This document shows positions 60,303 through 64,000 of a stretch of DNA of 64,000 nt, in pieces; the stretch's first letter is position 1; each line of letters starts with the position of its first letter. Source of the stretch: Lytechinus variegatus (Eukaryota > Echinodermata > Echinoidea > Temnopleuroida > Toxopneustidae). The translations under genes were made by a program, and so were the position numbers. Below the pieces are notes generated by a model that was not told where the DNA came from, made no database searches, and saw nothing but the letters and a program-made list of their open reading frames with translations. Where the stretch lies: the NCBI RefSeq assembly GCF_018143015.1, contig NC_054754.1, positions 22,134,875 to 22,198,874 on the forward strand, given 5' to 3'.

Positions 60303-61761
60303 ATGTCAACTCAGCACAACAACACATACCCTAGTGACAGAGCCAAAGACAGAGCAAAAGACATAAATAAGGTAAAAAAAAGAAAGAGAAGTTTGTTGTC
60401 CGAGAATCAGAGAGTATAAAGCATTAAAGCCAGCCTGACACTTGCACGATTTTGTGTCACGCATTGGCAAGACTCAAGTCGTGCCAATGCGCAAACTAGT
60501 CGTGAACTGGCGTGAAGTGTGCGTAAACACGTCGTGACACGTCGTGACTGCGTGCCATGTCGGGACGAGAATTTTGAAATGTTCAAAATTTTGGTCACGA
60601 CAAAATTTAGCGACCGGGTCGTGAACTATGCGCAAACTGTTCGTGAACTCGTCGGGACGATGCGGAAGGATGCATGCCAGTGCGTGCATGGCAGTGCGCG
60701 CAATGCCACGACTGTAACAAACTGCCACGAATAGATCACGAACAGCTCACGTCGAGTTCACGAATAGTTCAGCACGACACCGTCCGAATTGCACAAACTC
60801 GTCGTGCCAATGCGGGAAGTGCGTGAGCTATGCGCAAAATATGCGTGAACTCGTCGTGCCAGTTCGTGTCAATGTGCACACTGACGGGCGCGCATTCGTG
60901 AACTATTCGTGAATTCGTCGTGAACTCGTCGTGAACTTGTCATGAACTATGCGTGAACAAGTCGTAAACATTGCAGGAGCCTCCCAGTTCGTGCCCCCAA
61001 ATTGCACGACTTGCCACGACAAAATCGTGGCCAAAAGTCGTGCAAGTGTCAGCCTGGCTGCACGATTTTGTGTCAAGCATTGGCAAGACTCAAGTCGGGC
61101 CAATGCGCAAACTAGTCGTGAACTGGCATGAAGTGTGCGTAAACACGTCGTGACACGTCGTGACTGCGTGCCATGTCGGGACGAGAATTGTGAAATGTTC
61201 AAAATTTTGGTCACGACAAAATTTAGCGACCGGGTCTTGAACTATGCGCAAACTGTTCGTGAACTCGTCGTGAACTCGTCGGGAAGATGCGGGAGGATGC
61301 GTGGCAGTGAACTATGCGTGAACAAGTCGTAAACAGTGCGGGAGCCTCCCAGTTCGTGCCCCAAAATGGCACGACTTGCCACGACAAAATCGTGGCCAAA
61401 AGTCGTGCAAGTGTCAGCCTTGCTTAAAGGCAGTGATATGAAGAATTGTTGTTGCTGATGGAGTTGGAAATATTTTTATAAGCTTAATTCTAATTTCTCT
61501 GTTGGTAGTTACTCACCCCCCCCCAAAAAAAAAAATAGTGTTAATTCACTTCTGTTTTCATGCGAGATTTGTCGAGGTTGTATATTGGTTTGTATTCTAT
61601 CAATTTTTTAATCATTATTTTTCTTTGTTTGCATTGCATTTTGTTAGATCTCTATAAAGGGTCCAGGTGTCGATCTTGAAATCGATGTATCCAGCAGGAG
61701 AAAGATCATTTTCATGGTGAACAACTATGAAGTGCAAATAAATGTACTGCCAAAAACCAAA
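60303..61761 (+). CDS. Paralogue of the unknown gene, exons 1-2 (gene 2, partial)
   Basis: Exon 1 is 60303-60371, preceded by TTTCATGCATAG and encoding 23 residues that start MSTQHNNTYPSDR and end KDINK. Exon 2 is 61648-61761, between TTTTGTTAG and GTGAGTAT; its 38 residues start ISIKGPGVDLEIDVSS and end QINVLPKTK. Both exons are phase 0 and a multiple of three. Against gene 1, exon 1 is 12 nt longer and exon 2 is 6 nt longer, keeping frame. Shared exon 1 residues are M-x-TQH-xx-TYPSDR and NK. The intron ends, and about 100 bp after exon 2, also resemble gene 1. No exon 3 was recognised before the window turns into other repeats, so the gene is incomplete or broken, or continues beyond a large intron. 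Function unknown. Confidence 0.45.
60428..61423. mobile_element. Tandemly doubled MITE, TTAA flanks, in the gene 2 intron
   Basis: Left end AGCCAGCCTGACACTTGCAC; right end, as complement, AGCAAGGCTGACACTTGCAC. TTAA lies on both sides (60424-60427 and 61424-61427). Two units joined near 61055 share GCACGATTTTGTGTCA starts and GTCGTGCAAGTGTCAGCC ends; the second is shorter. The interior is rich in CGTGAACTCGTCG-like repeats. There is no coding frame. Confidence 0.7.
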
Positions 61762-61764
61762 GTG

Positions 61765-62332
61765 AGTATATAATTAAAAACGGACAACCTCACTGTGATA
61801 TTATTCCTAATTGTTAAAACAAATTATTTCATACCGTATAATAATTTGAATTGGAACAAGTGTCATATCAGGGAGGGGAGGTTAAGAGAACACCCTTCCT
61901 GGTACGACTATCACAACAACTACATCAACAATACAAAACCGAAAAGAGACGAAAATAGAGACAAAATTTGTAAAGTTACCTTAACACTTCTTTTAATACG
62001 CAAAGAGCGCCCCCATGCGCTGACAAATATCGCACATGTACATGACATACCTCCCCCCTTAAAAGAAGAAAGTTATAGCATTTTAACTTTCCTTCATTTA
62101 AAGAAGCATGTTGAAATAACATTATAACACTCAGAAGATTGAGTAATATGAAAACAAACACAATCCATCCAAGTGTATAGTCAAGACATTATAAACCTTT
62201 ACAAAAAAAGAGATGCAGAAAACTTCAGTCAATAACAAGCTGGTTTTACCTTTGGAATTCTAATATCACGTGAAAAAAAACATATGCCAATACAACAAGG
62301 TGACTTAACTCTGCAAGACTTTTGTCTTTATA

Positions 62333-62334
<2 letters not shown>
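61765..62334. other. Spacer after gene 2 exon 2
   Basis: The first 100 bp resemble the intron after exon 2 of gene 1. No further exon could be supported. Confidence 0.3.

Positions 62335-62416
<82 letters not shown>
62335..62416. repeat. (TA)n microsatellite
   Basis: About 40 uninterrupted TA dinucleotides. Confidence 0.95.
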
Positions 62417-62420
<4 letters not shown>

Positions 62421-62875
62421 CTTTCCATAGCAACATAAAAAATGAAATTAAGTCCTTCAATGCAAGAACTTTGATCCAGCTTCATGTTTACAAATGCAGA
62501 ACCTGAAGAGAGAAAAAATAAATAAATGAAGAGAACAAGAGTTAGAATATGTAGACTTGTTAGAACAAAATGAATTGTTCCATGTAATTGATATATCGAT
62601 TTTTTTGTCATTAAAAGATAGTTATTAATAAACTATTATAGACATTCATCTCAAAACATTGCTTGACCACCTGGATAATGGAGTAAAAAGAAGAAAATCA
62701 CTTTTCTTTTAAAATTATTATTATTGTTAGTGTTATTTTGTTTTATTATGTGAATACTAGTTAACGACCGGTTTGCAGTTTTCCGGGTTTTTTTTTATTG
62801 TTGTCGGTTTTTTTTTAATTATTGTTTTGTTTGTTGTTTCAAAGGAGGTTATTTGGCAATTGACTGTAGATTTGT

Positions 62876-64000
62876 CTAAACTGTAGAAAGCGCATCCGCA
62901 ATAACATTGTCATTTCCTTTGATATGAGTCACCTTCAGCCCATAAGGCTGAAGAAACAGACTCCAACGGAACAGTCTCTGATTCTTGTTCCTAAACCTTT
63001 CGAGGAAGGTTAGTGGATTGTGATCCGTGAAAACGGTCACATCGGGGCAGCTACTCAAATACACATCAAAGTGTTGAACTGCCAGCACCAGACCTAGGCA
63101 CTCCTTCTTTACTGTAGAGTATCTTTGCTGGTGTATATCAAGCTTCTTCGAAAAGTAGCTCACAGGTTTCATGAAACCCTCTTCATCCAACTGAAGGAGA
63201 ACTGCACCAACTCCTACCTCACTTGCATCAGTGGCCAGTAGGAACGGATGCTCAAAGTTAGGAGCCTGCAACACAGGCTTTGAGATCAGAACAGCTTTCA
63301 ATTTCTGAAAGGCAATCTCACAGGGTTTGGTCCAATCAAACTTAGTCCGCTTCTTGAGAAGATCTGTAAGAGGAACAACAATGTCACTGAAATTAGGAAC
63401 AAACTTGCGGTAAAATCCACACATGCCCAGAAACCTCATCACCTCCTTCTTTGTGGAAGGGGCAGGGAAATCCACAATAGCTTGGACCTTTGCCTCTCGT
63501 GGGGCAACGCATCCATGCCCTACTACATGACCCAAGTAAGTAACTGTCGCCTGCGCAAATTCACACTTTGACAAATTCACAACAAGTCCTGCCTTGGTCA
63601 ATCTGACAAACACATCTCTCAAGCAAGTTAGATGATCTGACCAGGTATCACTAACTACTAGAATATCATCAAGATATACTACAACATTGTCAAGTCCTGC
63701 AATTACACAATTCATGAGCCGTTGAAATGTTGCTGGAGCATTCCGCATGCCAAAGGGCATAACCCGACACTGGAATAACCCCTGCGGGGTAACAAATGCA
63801 GAGATTTCCCTTGCCCTCTCTGTTAATGGCACCTGCCAATAACCTTTCATCAGATCCAGCTTTGTGATATACCTTGCATTGCCAATCTGATCAATGCAAT
63901 CCTCAATACGAGGTAGCGGAAACGAGTCAGGTTTTGTTACAGCATTAACTTTCCTGTAGTCAATGCGAAAACGCTGACTCCCATCTGGTTTTGGAACAAG
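62876..64000 (-). CDS. Ty3/Gypsy-type reverse transcriptase and RNase H (partial)
   Basis: Open on the minus strand from the window edge, starting within LVPKPDGSQRFRIDYRKVNA, to a stop at 62876. RT motifs include QGLFQCRVMPFGMRNAPATF and the catalytic YLDD (VVVYLDDILVVSD), then KCEFAQATVTYLGHVV. RNase H follows: LLATDASEVGVGAVLLQ, YSTVKKECLGLVLAV and VFTDHNPLTFL. It ends in NVIADALSTV followed by stop, where Gypsy polyproteins normally read ADALSR and run on into the integrase. No integrase, protease or LTR was seen within the window downstream of it, so the copy is 3'-truncated or recombined. The reading frame within the RT/RNase H part is intact, suggesting recent insertion. The 5' part lies beyond the window. 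Confidence 0.85.
   Translation of the reverse strand, partial: LVPKPDGSQRFRIDYRKVNAVTKPDSFPLPRIEDCIDQIGNARYITKLDLMKGYWQVPLTERAREISAFVTPQGLFQCRVMPFGMRNAPATFQRLMNCVIAGLDNVVVYLDDILVVSDTWSDHLTCLRDVFVRLTKAGLVVNLSKCEFAQATVTYLGHVVGHGCVAPREAKVQAIVDFPAPSTKKEVMRFLGMCGFYRKFVPNFSDIVVPLTDLLKKRTKFDWTKPCEIAFQKLKAVLISKPVLQAPNFEHPFLLATDASEVGVGAVLLQLDEEGFMKPVSYFSKKLDIHQQRYSTVKKECLGLVLAVQHFDVYLSSCPDVTVFTDHNPLTFLERFRNKNQRLFRWSLFLQPYGLKVTHIKGNDNVIADALSTV

Noticed and set aside
62246-62611. 121-residue frame with a long YIYIYI run
   Set aside because: It is a translation of the (TA)n microsatellite.

Overview
This is repeat-rich animal nuclear DNA, AT-rich with many homopolymer and microsatellite runs. It is most likely from an invertebrate deuterostome, with an echinoderm (sea-urchin-like) genome as my best guess. 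The grounds are a CR1/L2-type LINE whose ORF starts with a signal-peptide-like segment plus a 2A-like motif, a Tx1/L1-like LINE, tRNA-derived SINEs, several MITE families and foldback elements. A hemichordate or cephalochordate cannot be excluded. There is no prokaryotic gene organisation, and most open frames are chance frames or frames inside repeats.

Layout. 1-1.6 kb: AT-rich spacer. 1.6-9.7 kb: a higher-order tandem array with a 1.22-kb subunit in three consecutive copies, carrying a 594-bp MITE with TTAA target duplications and a 98-bp foldback insert with an 11-bp target duplication. 9.7-13.66 kb: a near-full-length CR1/L2-type LINE (minus strand) with one in-frame stop. 13.66-15.2 kb: more array blocks. 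15.2-43 kb: a segmental duplication at an offset of about 18.0-18.3 kb. Each copy has roughly 2.15-2.4-kb tandem X units, which carry CRE and CCAAT motifs, followed by a Y module with conserved splice-like exons, a SINE and a MITE. Between the copies lie a small four-exon gene candidate (26.93-28.66 kb), nested transposons (25.25-26.72 kb) and a long GAT-rich minisatellite (30.3-31.7 kb). 44.1-47.96 kb: a decayed Tx1/L1-like LINE interrupted by a 986-bp mariner-type MITE. 47.96-51 kb: tandem and interspersed repeat arrays. 52.8-57.5 kb: a 4.74-kb foldback element with kilobase-scale inverted arms and a 9-bp target duplication. 57.7-60.1 kb: two opposed minisatellite arms. 60.3-61.8 kb: two exons of a paralogue of the four-exon gene, with a TTAA-flanked element in the intron. 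62.9 kb to the end: a Ty3/Gypsy-type reverse transcriptase/RNase H, minus strand and open to the window edge.

The most interesting host signal is the unknown gene family. Exon 1 (start MATQH or MSTQH) and a second beta-rich-looking exon occur at both 27 kb and 60-62 kb. Splice sites, phase and intron sequence are conserved, and length differences are whole codons. The most interesting mobile-DNA signals are the 52.8-57.5 kb foldback, which sits in the same repeat junction that a different MITE hit at 6 kb, and a short hairpin-plus-TATATA motif that recurs at block junctions of the 1.6-15 kb array.

All assignments come from reading the sequence. No database or alignment was run, and repeat boundaries without an exact target duplication are approximate.
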